Shown: positions 1 to 7,653 of the stretch, piece by piece
Layout of the letters: every line of letters begins with the position of its first letter
Position numbering within the stretch: the first letter of the stretch is position 1
Assembly: GCA_937924495.1 (NCBI GenBank)
Contig: CALDSS010000136.1
Span: 1 to 52,199 of the forward strand
Source of the DNA: an uncultured Saprospiraceae bacterium
GTDB lineage: Bacteria; Bacteroidota; Bacteroidia; Chitinophagales; Saprospiraceae
Direction of reading: 5' to 3'
Length of the DNA stretch: 52,199 nucleotides
Made by a program: the position numbers and the translations under genes
The notes under the pieces: model-generated
The model's database searches: none
The model's input: the letters and a program-made list of their open reading frames with translations, nothing else
What the model was told of the DNA's origin: nothing

Positions 1-621
1 TTGCCTCCCAATGGCGATTATCTAATCCAAGTGAGAAGAGAAGGTTATAAAAGCAATGAGATTGGGATTTCAACACATGGTGAGAAATTCATGAACCAAG
101 ACATTTCTATTGAACAAGCAGAAAGGTTCATCCAAGAAAAACCACAAGCAGTAGAAGCTATTGTGGAAGAAGAACCAAAAATCAATACTTCTCCTACTGA
201 AAGCGCAGCAGTGGTGGCTTATCAAGAAGAAACAACTTATACTGAGCCGGCAGTGACTTCATCAACTACGACTTCTAAAGTATATGATGATTTGACCTAT
301 ATTACCAAAGGAATATCCAAAAGAGATAATTTAGAATATAGTACACGTGCCCCACGGCACGGAGGAACTTATTATAAAATTCAGTTGATTGCCGATAAGA
401 CTTTTTCACCTTCTGCACCAAAATTTGCCAATCTGCAACATCTTGGTAGGTACGATACAGAGTATCTTTCTGAAAGAGGGATTTATCGAGTTTTGTTGGC
501 AGATTTTTTCTCCTTAGAATCAGCAAAGGAAGTTTTGCAAACGGTAAAAGAAAATGGTTTCAAAAGAGCCTTTGTTGTTAAATATATTGATGGTGAACGA
601 TTAGGGATGTTTTATCGTTAA
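1..621 (+). CDS. C-terminal part of a protein with a SPOR-like C-terminal domain (5' end truncated by window)
   Basis: ORF open to the window start; C-terminus YYKIQLIADK...RYDTEYLSERGIYRVLLADFFSLESAKEVLQTVKENGFKRAFVVKY resembles SPOR repeats. Confidence 0.55.
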   Translation: MPPNGDYLIQVRREGYKSNEIGISTHGEKFMNQDISIEQAERFIQEKPQAVEAIVEEEPKINTSPTESAAVVAYQEETTYTEPAVTSSTTTSKVYDDLTYITKGISKRDNLEYSTRAPRHGGTYYKIQLIADKTFSPSAPKFANLQHLGRYDTEYLSERGIYRVLLADFFSLESAKEVLQTVKENGFKRAFVVKYIDGERLGMFYR

Positions 622-670
622 TATTGCGCAAACACACATTCGGCTTTCAAGAAAAAATAGCGAAATAAGA

Positions 671-698
671 GGCATTCCAAGTTGGGATGCCTTTTTTT
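671..698 (+). terminator. Rho-independent terminator
   Basis: GGCATTCC-aagt-TGGGATGCC hairpin followed by T-tract. Confidence 0.7.
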
Positions 699-712
699 AT
701 AAACGTCGTTTG

Positions 713-1759
713 CTAAGCTTTCTCTCCCTCCTTCTCCAAAGCCGCTTCATAAACTCTTCTCATTCCTTCTTCCATAGAAATAGTTGCTCTCCAGCCAAGG
801 TTGTTATTCACGTGATCCATGTTGGAGTAGCGAGAGAAAACACCGACCGGTTTGTCGAGTAGGCGTTTAATTTCAGGTTTGTAACCAGCAATTTTGCAGA
901 GCGTTTCGATGATTTCGATGAAGGTAGTCAAGCGCCCCATACCGATGTTGATGGCCGTACCATCTTTAATTTTCTCCATCGCTACAAAAATGCAATCCAA
1001 TACATCGTCAATGTGAACGAAATCACGTCCTTGCAGCCCCGTACCCCATACTTCAACAGGGTTCTCACGACGAGCGACACGCGCTGCAATCGCAGGAATC
1101 GGATAAGTTAAATCTTGATCTTCTCCATAGCCAGAAAACGGACGAATACACGTTACAGACAATCCATAATATTTTGCAGCAATGTGCGCGAGGTACTCGC
1201 CTGTCAATTTTGACCAACCATAAGTCATGTCAGGTTCACCCATTTTTTTAAAATCAATGTCTGTCTCGGAAAGTGCAATCGCATTGCCTTCTGCTTGCAA
1301 ATCTACTGGATAGGCTGCACTCGAACTTGGGTACAAAATCCGCTCAGGTTTATGGCGCGTGGCCCAATAGAAAAACTCCGCATCAATGGCCAAATCCATC
1401 GCCACCATCATTGGGTCACCATCAATGGTTGCACGTCCGCCAACAATTGCTGCAAAGTGAAATACATCCGTAAATTTATCGAACTCCAATCCGTAGGTAT
1501 CTTGAATGTATCGGTCATTTTGAGTGGCATTGCGCAAAAACTCACGGAAGTCTTCTTTCAAAAAGAGCAAACGACCATCACCAAAAACTTCGATGTCTTT
1601 GTTGTCACCAGTTTTTGCTTCTGGAAGCCATTCAGATGGGTGTTTTCCAACCAATAAATTATCAATAAAGAGAATTGTATCGTTAGTAGTATTGTATAAT
1701 CTTTTTACCATGTTGCGCCCTACAAATCCACAACCGCCTGATACCAAATGAATTTTCAT
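713..1759 (-). CDS. NAD-dependent epimerase/dehydratase (extended SDR, nucleotide-sugar type)
   Basis: MKIHLVSGGCGFVGRNMVKRLY Rossmann GxxGxxG, YxxxK (YGWSKLTGEYLA); start trimmed to the internal Met next to the Rossmann motif. Confidence 0.85.
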   Translation of the reverse strand: MKIHLVSGGCGFVGRNMVKRLYNTTNDTILFIDNLLVGKHPSEWLPEAKTGDNKDIEVFGDGRLLFLKEDFREFLRNATQNDRYIQDTYGLEFDKFTDVFHFAAIVGGRATIDGDPMMVAMDLAIDAEFFYWATRHKPERILYPSSSAAYPVDLQAEGNAIALSETDIDFKKMGEPDMTYGWSKLTGEYLAHIAAKYYGLSVTCIRPFSGYGEDQDLTYPIPAIAARVARRENPVEVWGTGLQGRDFVHIDDVLDCIFVAMEKIKDGTAINIGMGRLTTFIEIIETLCKIAGYKPEIKRLLDKPVGVFSRYSNMDHVNNNLGWRATISMEEGMRRVYEAALEKEGEKA

Positions 1760-2030
1760 GTCTATAGTGATTTTTTGCAAAGAAAAGAGTTCTTTTGAAA
1801 AGAGATATTATTCCGAAGTTTAATACGAAAAAATACTGGTTATTGTTGGGTGAAGTACAGGACAAAAGTAGAACGAAAGGATTACTAAACTTGATTTCAA
1901 AGTAACTCCAAAAATCTTTCTTTTAAAATCGAGCCTTAAATTTAGGGCGAAGTTCGTAGTTTGAATTCCCATACTTTCCCGCCATTTATTACTTTTGCGA
2001 TTTTAAAAACGAGTTCCTTATAATCAAGTA

Positions 2031-2372
2031 ATGGAAGAGTGGCAATTTGATTTTGAATGGTTGCAAATTCAGCATAAGGTAAAAGCTATGTTAGGTAGCG
2101 AAAAAATGCCTGATTTGAATGGAGTTTTATTTCTTATTGGTATTCAAGAATTGGGGCAATTGAGAGAGAATTATACCAAAGAAGAAAAACAAGATTTGAT
2201 GCATATCGCTATCTGTCGCCTACTAAGTGAAGAAGGATATTTTAGTTTTAAAGGCATTGATCAGGACGGTTGGCCACATTGGGAACCAAGCCGTAATATT
2301 GACGTAAAAGGACTCAAAAACCAAGAGGTTTTATTAAAAACCAAAGTCATCGAATATTTCAAACAGTTTTAG
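2031..2372 (+). CDS. Conserved hypothetical protein, 113 aa
   Basis: Complete ORF, 1 nt from the downstream PPIase gene. Confidence 0.6.
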   Translation: MEEWQFDFEWLQIQHKVKAMLGSEKMPDLNGVLFLIGIQELGQLRENYTKEEKQDLMHIAICRLLSEEGYFSFKGIDQDGWPHWEPSRNIDVKGLKNQEVLLKTKVIEYFKQF

Positions 2373-2373
2373 A

Positions 2374-3021
2374 ATGAAAAATATCTACGGTCTTTTATTC
2401 GCTTTTGCACTCGTTTTTTCTTTGTCTAATTGCAACTCAAGTGATGGTTATACTTATGCAATGGTAGAGACGGAGTATGGAAACATGAAACTTCGTTTGT
2501 TCAATAGCACCCCTGGACATAGAGATAATTTTGTCAAATTAGCCAAAGAAGGGTTTTATGATGATTTATTATTTCATAGAATCATTGATGGATTTATGAT
2601 TCAGGGAGGCGATCCAGATTCCAAAGGTGCTCCTGCTGGCAAACAATTAGGAATGGGTGGGCCGGGTTATACTATTCCTGCTGAATTTGGTGCACCGCAC
2701 ATCAGTGGCGCATTAGCAGCTGCGCGAAATAACAATCCACAAAAAGAATCTTCTGGTTCTCAATTTTACATCGTTCACGGCAAACCCCAAACTGACCTAC
2801 AGTTAGATAATTTTCAAAAAATGAAAAATATCACCTATAGCCCTGAGCAAAGAAAATTGTACAAAGAAAAAGGTGGTACTCCTCAATTGGATATGGATTA
2901 TACCGTTTATGGAGAATTGGTGGAAGGAGCTGATGTAGTTGAGAAAATTGTCAAATTGCCAAAAGATGGCAGTAATCGTCCTTTGCAGGATGTGAAAATG
3001 AAAGTTCGAATTTTAGAGTAA
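2374..3021 (+). CDS. Peptidylprolyl isomerase (cyclophilin type), lipoprotein
   Basis: Lipobox (SNCNSS), FHRIIDGFMIQGGDP, GSQFYIVHG cyclophilin motifs. Confidence 0.92.
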   Translation: MKNIYGLLFAFALVFSLSNCNSSDGYTYAMVETEYGNMKLRLFNSTPGHRDNFVKLAKEGFYDDLLFHRIIDGFMIQGGDPDSKGAPAGKQLGMGGPGYTIPAEFGAPHISGALAAARNNNPQKESSGSQFYIVHGKPQTDLQLDNFQKMKNITYSPEQRKLYKEKGGTPQLDMDYTVYGELVEGADVVEKIVKLPKDGSNRPLQDVKMKVRILE

Positions 3022-3048
3022 TATTAAATAGAAAAAAGAATTCAACCC

Positions 3049-3927
3049 ATGCGTAATATAATTTTAGGTTTTGGAATCGTATTAATGCTGGCGAGTTGTG
3101 CCAAGCCAATTGCGAATTTCACTTATCAACAAGCGGAGAAAAAATCTTCAAACGTCAAGTTCAATAACCAGTCTAAAAAGGCAGAGAGTTATGAGTGGCA
3201 GTTTGGAGATGGGAATTCGTCAAGCGATGCCTCTCCAGATCATAGCTATTCAACTCCTGGTACTTACACGGTTATTTTGAATGCAAAAAAGGGAAAGAAA
3301 ACCTCGAAAGTAGAGAAAACCATAACCGTGGAAGGAAAAGAAATCTGCTTAGTAGTACTCGAAACAGATTTCGGGATAATGGAAATTGAGTTGTTTAATG
3401 AAACACCTCAGCATCAAGATAATTTTTTGAAGTTGGTAGAAGATGGTTTTTATGATGGCTTACTTTTTCATCGTGTCATTGATGGATTTATGATTCAAGG
3501 TGGTGATCCGCAGTCAAAAAATGCTAAACCTGGTAAAGCATTGGGTATGGGTGGCCCGGGTTATCTAATACCTGCTGAATTTGTAGATAATCTTGGGCAT
3601 GTAAAAGGTGCGCTGGCAGCCGCCAGAACCAATAATCCTAAAAAAGAATCATCTGGTTCACAATTCTACATTGTGCATGGTCAGCCTGTTTCTGCGGAGC
3701 AGTTATCAATGAATGAAAGCAGAAAAGGCTTTCGCTATCCACCAGAACTAAAAGCACAATATTTGGAATTGGGAGGAACTCCATTTTTGGATCAAGACTA
3801 TACCGTTTTTGGGAGAGTAGTAAAAGGATTGGATGTAATTGACAAAATCGCTAAAGTAGCCAAAGACGGTAGAGATCGCCCAACGGAAGATGTGTCTATG
3901 AAAATTCGAGTTAAAAAGAATAATTAA
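3049..3927 (+). CDS. Lipoprotein with N-terminal PKD domain fused to cyclophilin-type PPIase
   Basis: Lipobox LASCAKP; PKD motif YEWQFGDGNSSSDASPDHSYSTPGTYTVIL; FHRVIDGFMIQGGDP/GSQFYIVHG. Confidence 0.9.
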   Translation: MRNIILGFGIVLMLASCAKPIANFTYQQAEKKSSNVKFNNQSKKAESYEWQFGDGNSSSDASPDHSYSTPGTYTVILNAKKGKKTSKVEKTITVEGKEICLVVLETDFGIMEIELFNETPQHQDNFLKLVEDGFYDGLLFHRVIDGFMIQGGDPQSKNAKPGKALGMGGPGYLIPAEFVDNLGHVKGALAAARTNNPKKESSGSQFYIVHGQPVSAEQLSMNESRKGFRYPPELKAQYLELGGTPFLDQDYTVFGRVVKGLDVIDKIAKVAKDGRDRPTEDVSMKIRVKKNN

Positions 3928-3932
3928 AAAAA

Positions 3933-4721
3933 ATGGTCAAAAAGAGAGGAAACAACGAAGAAGTAAAGAATCAAGTTTTGGGCTTGGATATAGGAGGAAG
4001 TGGTTGCAAAGCGGCCATCGTTGACATTACCACCGGTGCGTTTTTGACAGAACGCTTTAGGTTAGAAACGCCTCAACCCTCAACTCCAAAAGCAGTGGCT
4101 CAAACTGTAAAGAAGATAATTAATCACTTTGATTGGAAGGGAAGAGTAGGAGTTGGTTTTCCAGCAATTATAAAAAAAGGAGTAGCGCACAGTGCTGCAA
4201 ATATTCATAAAGATTGGTATTTGACCAATGTTGAGAAAGTCCTGTCAAAGGCAATTGATTTGCCTGTAAAAGTTACGAATGACGCGGATGCTGCTGGCAT
4301 TGCTGCTTTGAGATTTGGCGCAGGTAAAGGTAAGAAGGGTGTCGTACTTTTTTTAACTATCGGTACAGGAATAGGTTCCGCGCTCTTTTTAGACGGACAA
4401 TTGCTTCCAAATTCGGAATTTGGCCATGTATTTTTTAAAAAAGATATTGCTGAGAAATACGCGGCCAACTCCATTAGAAAGCGTGATGAATTGAGCTACA
4501 AACAATGGGGAAAACGCTGGAATGAATATCTAAAACACCTTGAAAGAATTGCTAATCCAGATCTTGTCATTCTTGGTGGTGGTGGTGGAAAAAAATTCAA
4601 TCAGTTTTCTGAATTCATTAAAGTTGATACAAAAGTAATTCCGGCCACCTTGCAAAACAATGCAGGAATCATCGGAGCAGCTATGTATGCTCATGAAAAT
4701 ATTAAGGCAGTTGGCGTTTAA
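3933..4721 (+). CDS. ppgK: ROK-family kinase, polyphosphate-glucokinase-like
   Basis: LGLDIGGSGCKAAIVD, TNDADAAGIA, LTIGTGIGSALFLDG, PNSEFGH; PPGK-type layout without the CxCGxxGC zinc motif. Confidence 0.75.
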   Translation: MVKKRGNNEEVKNQVLGLDIGGSGCKAAIVDITTGAFLTERFRLETPQPSTPKAVAQTVKKIINHFDWKGRVGVGFPAIIKKGVAHSAANIHKDWYLTNVEKVLSKAIDLPVKVTNDADAAGIAALRFGAGKGKKGVVLFLTIGTGIGSALFLDGQLLPNSEFGHVFFKKDIAEKYAANSIRKRDELSYKQWGKRWNEYLKHLERIANPDLVILGGGGGKKFNQFSEFIKVDTKVIPATLQNNAGIIGAAMYAHENIKAVGV

Positions 4722-5562
4722 ATCTTGCGTAAGAATCTCCTAGCGTGATACTGCTTCCAGCACTACAATTATTGCGGTTCATAAATTCTTGAATTACCGC
4801 CATTCTTACTGTAGCATCAGGGCTTTTAGTTTGAATCCACTTAAATTCATTAAGATCATTATTGGCACGTTCCAATACATTTTTCAAGCCTGAAGGATCG
4901 TATCGAAATGGGCAAATTAAATTCATCGCAAAAGTATCAGCATGAATTACTGCTTCCCGCTCATAACCCATAATCTTAAAATACTCCGCTATTTCTTCTA
5001 GTTTTCTTGGATCTCTATCATTGAGAATGTCATCTAAAGAACGACCCTCAAATTGGTTAATAAGATTCTCTACTACCCAATCTCCATCTGCATAAGCGAC
5101 CTCATGTGCTATCACTCCCATCAATTCAGCGTTATTATTCAAAAATTTTAAAAGACCAGTATAAATAAAAAGCTCTCCTCCTGGCAGAACAAAGCTATTG
5201 CGCTCATTATCATCATGGATAATATTTATTTTCCAATCTAAATCAAGTCGTCTATCAACTGCATGTGTATTGATAACCACTTTAAAAATGGAATCTCTCA
5301 GATACTGATACACTTGTTGATTTGCTGGATCGTTTTCATCCAAAACAGAAAAGGAAACGGGATTGGTATCAATGAAATTTGCAATTTTATTCCCGATCAA
5401 ACTTTGTTCCTCGATAGAAAACTCATTTGGATTTTTTGCAACTTCATTCTTAGGATCTGTTCTACAATTGGAGAAAAGGAGAATAATAGCAAGACATGCT
5501 ATGAATGGAATGTGTAGTTTGTTTGGTAACATGGTTATTTTCAGACTTGTGACAGGGGGCAC
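4702..5562 (-). CDS. M48-family-like (putative degenerate) metalloprotease lipoprotein
   Basis: Lipobox FSNCRTD; M48 architecture (INIIHDDNERNSFVLPGGELFIYTGLL, LMGVIAHEVAYADGD, HADTFAMNLI..RYDP), but HEXXH reads HEVAY. Confidence 0.8.
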   Translation of the reverse strand: MPPVTSLKITMLPNKLHIPFIACLAIILLFSNCRTDPKNEVAKNPNEFSIEEQSLIGNKIANFIDTNPVSFSVLDENDPANQQVYQYLRDSIFKVVINTHAVDRRLDLDWKINIIHDDNERNSFVLPGGELFIYTGLLKFLNNNAELMGVIAHEVAYADGDWVVENLINQFEGRSLDDILNDRDPRKLEEIAEYFKIMGYEREAVIHADTFAMNLICPFRYDPSGLKNVLERANNDLNEFKWIQTKSPDATVRMAVIQEFMNRNNCSAGSSITLGDSYARFKRQLP

Positions 5563-5608
5563 AATAAGGAATGGTGTAGAAATAAATTGACTTTCTTGGA
5601 TAGGTTAT

Positions 5609-5688
5609 TTTTGCTTCAATCAAGGCGACAAAACCGGAGTTTAGCCATAGCTAAATGAGGATTTTGTCAACGCAGAGTGAAGTAAAAA
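5609..5688. repeat. REP-like imperfect palindrome with TTTAGC-cata-GCTAAA core
   Basis: Nested arms TTGCTTCA/TGAAGTAA, GACAAAA/TTTTGTC, TTTAGC/GCTAAA in an intergenic gap. Confidence 0.65.
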
Positions 5689-5776
5689 GAAACAGTTAAG
5701 AATGAAAATTTATTTTTTCATCATTCCTAAAGGTGGGCGCTAACACAAAGTCACAAAAAATATGCCATAGGGCAAA

Positions 5777-5810
5777 GAAAAAAAGCCACCTTTTGCAAGG
5801 CAGCCTTTTT
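5777..5810 (-). terminator. Terminator of the TPR gene
   Basis: Minus strand GGCTGCCTT-gcaa-AAGGTGGC hairpin (two G-U pairs) followed by TTTTTTT. Confidence 0.6.
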
Positions 5811-5841
5811 GAAGAATCTTTTTTATACAAAAACTAATATT

Positions 5842-7257
5842 TTAGTACACTGACAATTTCTCTTTCTCAAATTTATTGATAAAATCAGTAATCTCTGTCA
5901 TCTTAGACAATCGTGGTTCTGCTTCAAAAAGGAAACGGTGACTGCCAAAATCCTCCGACAAAACCTCCTCTAAGTAATAGAGTGCTTCTGAAACTCTACC
6001 CATTACTACCTGATAAGCAATTCTATAATATTTTAAAGAAGAACAACTATGATAGGTAGAGGCCTTATCCACCATTTCTAGTGCCTTTTCCAATTCATTG
6101 ATCTGATATAAGAACTCAATATAAGTAGTCCAATTTTCTAAAACGTCAGGACCAATTTCAATCATTCGATTGAAGTATTTGCGTGCATGCTCTGGCTTAC
6201 CCATTTTGGCATAGGTCTGCCCCAAACCTCTGAAGATTTCTTCTCGTAGCGGAAACAGATTAATGGCTTTTTTATAATGCAATAGCGCATTCTTAAAATC
6301 ACCTTCACGCTGATAACACTCTCCCAATTGAAAATAAGCTTCTTCGTTAAATTCATTTTCATCAATCGCCATGAAAAGGAATTTTTTGGCTGCAGGAATC
6401 TTATTTAGTTTGGCGTAGCAAACCGCTATTTTGAGATACATATCCGCATCCGCATTAAATTTTCGAGCACATTCCTCAAAATACCTTAATGCTTTTTCAT
6501 ACTGGTTGGTATTGAAACAAACCTCTGCACAATAACGGAAGGCCATATCCTTGGTCTCATCAATGACCATGGCAAATTCGTATGCCTCAATCGCTTCCCT
6601 ATAGCGACAGCCGTATTCCAAACCTGTACCCAAATTAAACCATCCCCACCAGGAGTAAGGGTCATGGTCAACTACTTTTTTAAATAGTTCAATGTTTTTC
6701 TCCTGATAACATAGGCGGTTCATACACCACCACATTTTCTCTAAAGCTTCGGTATTGGTTGGGTCCAACTCGATAGCTCTTTTTAGTGTTTGATAAGTCT
6801 TGTTCATTTCGCCTTTGCGTTCTCGAACCAGTGCTTCATAAAAGTAAACTAGGCTCAAGTCTTGTTTATTAATTATTGAATCTTGAAGTTCATAAAGGAT
6901 TTCAACAGACTCATCAAATTGTTCGAGGTCTGCCAAGATCCACGCTTTATGTAATTTTAAGTCGAAACTACCCGGCACCATAGCCTCAGCTTTTCTCAGT
7001 TCTCTGAGTGCTTGTTCTGGTTTTTCTAAAAAGATAAAAAGATGTACTTTTCGAAACAGAAATTCTACCGTGTATGGGTATAATTCTATCGCTTCATCTA
7101 CCACCTCAAGCCCTTGATTATACAACCATTCGAGCTCATAATAATCGAGCAATCGATTATAATCATCTTGATTATAAAACCTATTTTCCCCTACCCTTGT
7201 AGAGGTTTCATATTGAACGACTAATTCAAATAGTGGTCTTTGTGGTGTAAAATTCAT
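5842..7257 (-). CDS. Tetratricopeptide-repeat protein, 471 aa
   Basis: Multiple TPR motifs, e.g. ALLHYKKAINLFPLREEIFRGLGQTYAKMGKPEHARKYFNRMIEIGP. Confidence 0.9.
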   Translation of the reverse strand: MNFTPQRPLFELVVQYETSTRVGENRFYNQDDYNRLLDYYELEWLYNQGLEVVDEAIELYPYTVEFLFRKVHLFIFLEKPEQALRELRKAEAMVPGSFDLKLHKAWILADLEQFDESVEILYELQDSIINKQDLSLVYFYEALVRERKGEMNKTYQTLKRAIELDPTNTEALEKMWWCMNRLCYQEKNIELFKKVVDHDPYSWWGWFNLGTGLEYGCRYREAIEAYEFAMVIDETKDMAFRYCAEVCFNTNQYEKALRYFEECARKFNADADMYLKIAVCYAKLNKIPAAKKFLFMAIDENEFNEEAYFQLGECYQREGDFKNALLHYKKAINLFPLREEIFRGLGQTYAKMGKPEHARKYFNRMIEIGPDVLENWTTYIEFLYQINELEKALEMVDKASTYHSCSSLKYYRIAYQVVMGRVSEALYYLEEVLSEDFGSHRFLFEAEPRLSKMTEITDFINKFEKEKLSVY

Positions 7258-7522
7258 ACTCTTTTTATATTCGAAACTTTCTGTCTTGTAAATGTAAGTA
7301 AGAATGCAATTTGAAAAATCCTATAATGTTGGAACGGTAGGGGTTTTTAAGAAAACGGTGGGAAGTATTTAAGATTCATTTTTTTAGTAATATGTTGTCA
7401 TTTTACCGCAAAACGCCTTTCTAAAAAATTATTCAATATCTAAAAACCTGATAATCAAAGTATTAACCCTATTAAACTATACAAAAACCTCTAGCAAATT
7501 CCATTTAGCCGATAAGAATCCA

Positions 7523-7530
7523 TAAATTTG
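7523..7530 (+). promoter_or_regulatory. Candidate -7 element (TAAATTTG) for ftsK
   Basis: Matches Bacteroidota -7 TAnnTTTG; no clear TTG -33. Confidence 0.4.
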
Positions 7531-7570
7531 TAGTTTAGGGAAAACTCAAGAGTTCATCTGCTCTAAAATA

Positions 7571-7618
7571 GTCTTTGTTCTGAAATAATTTGTATGTAAA
7601 TTATTTCAGAACAAAGAC
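7571..7618. repeat. Perfect 21-bp inverted repeat with 6-nt loop in the ftsK 5' leader
   Basis: GTCTTTGTTCTGAAATAATTT-gtatgt-AAATTATTTCAGAACAAAGAC. Confidence 0.95.
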
Positions 7619-7653
7619 CAATAACGTAGAATCGACTCCAAAAGAATTTATAA

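Noticed and set aside
1295-1657. 120-aa plus-strand ORF opposite the epimerase
   Set aside because: Shadow ORF within a confident CDS.
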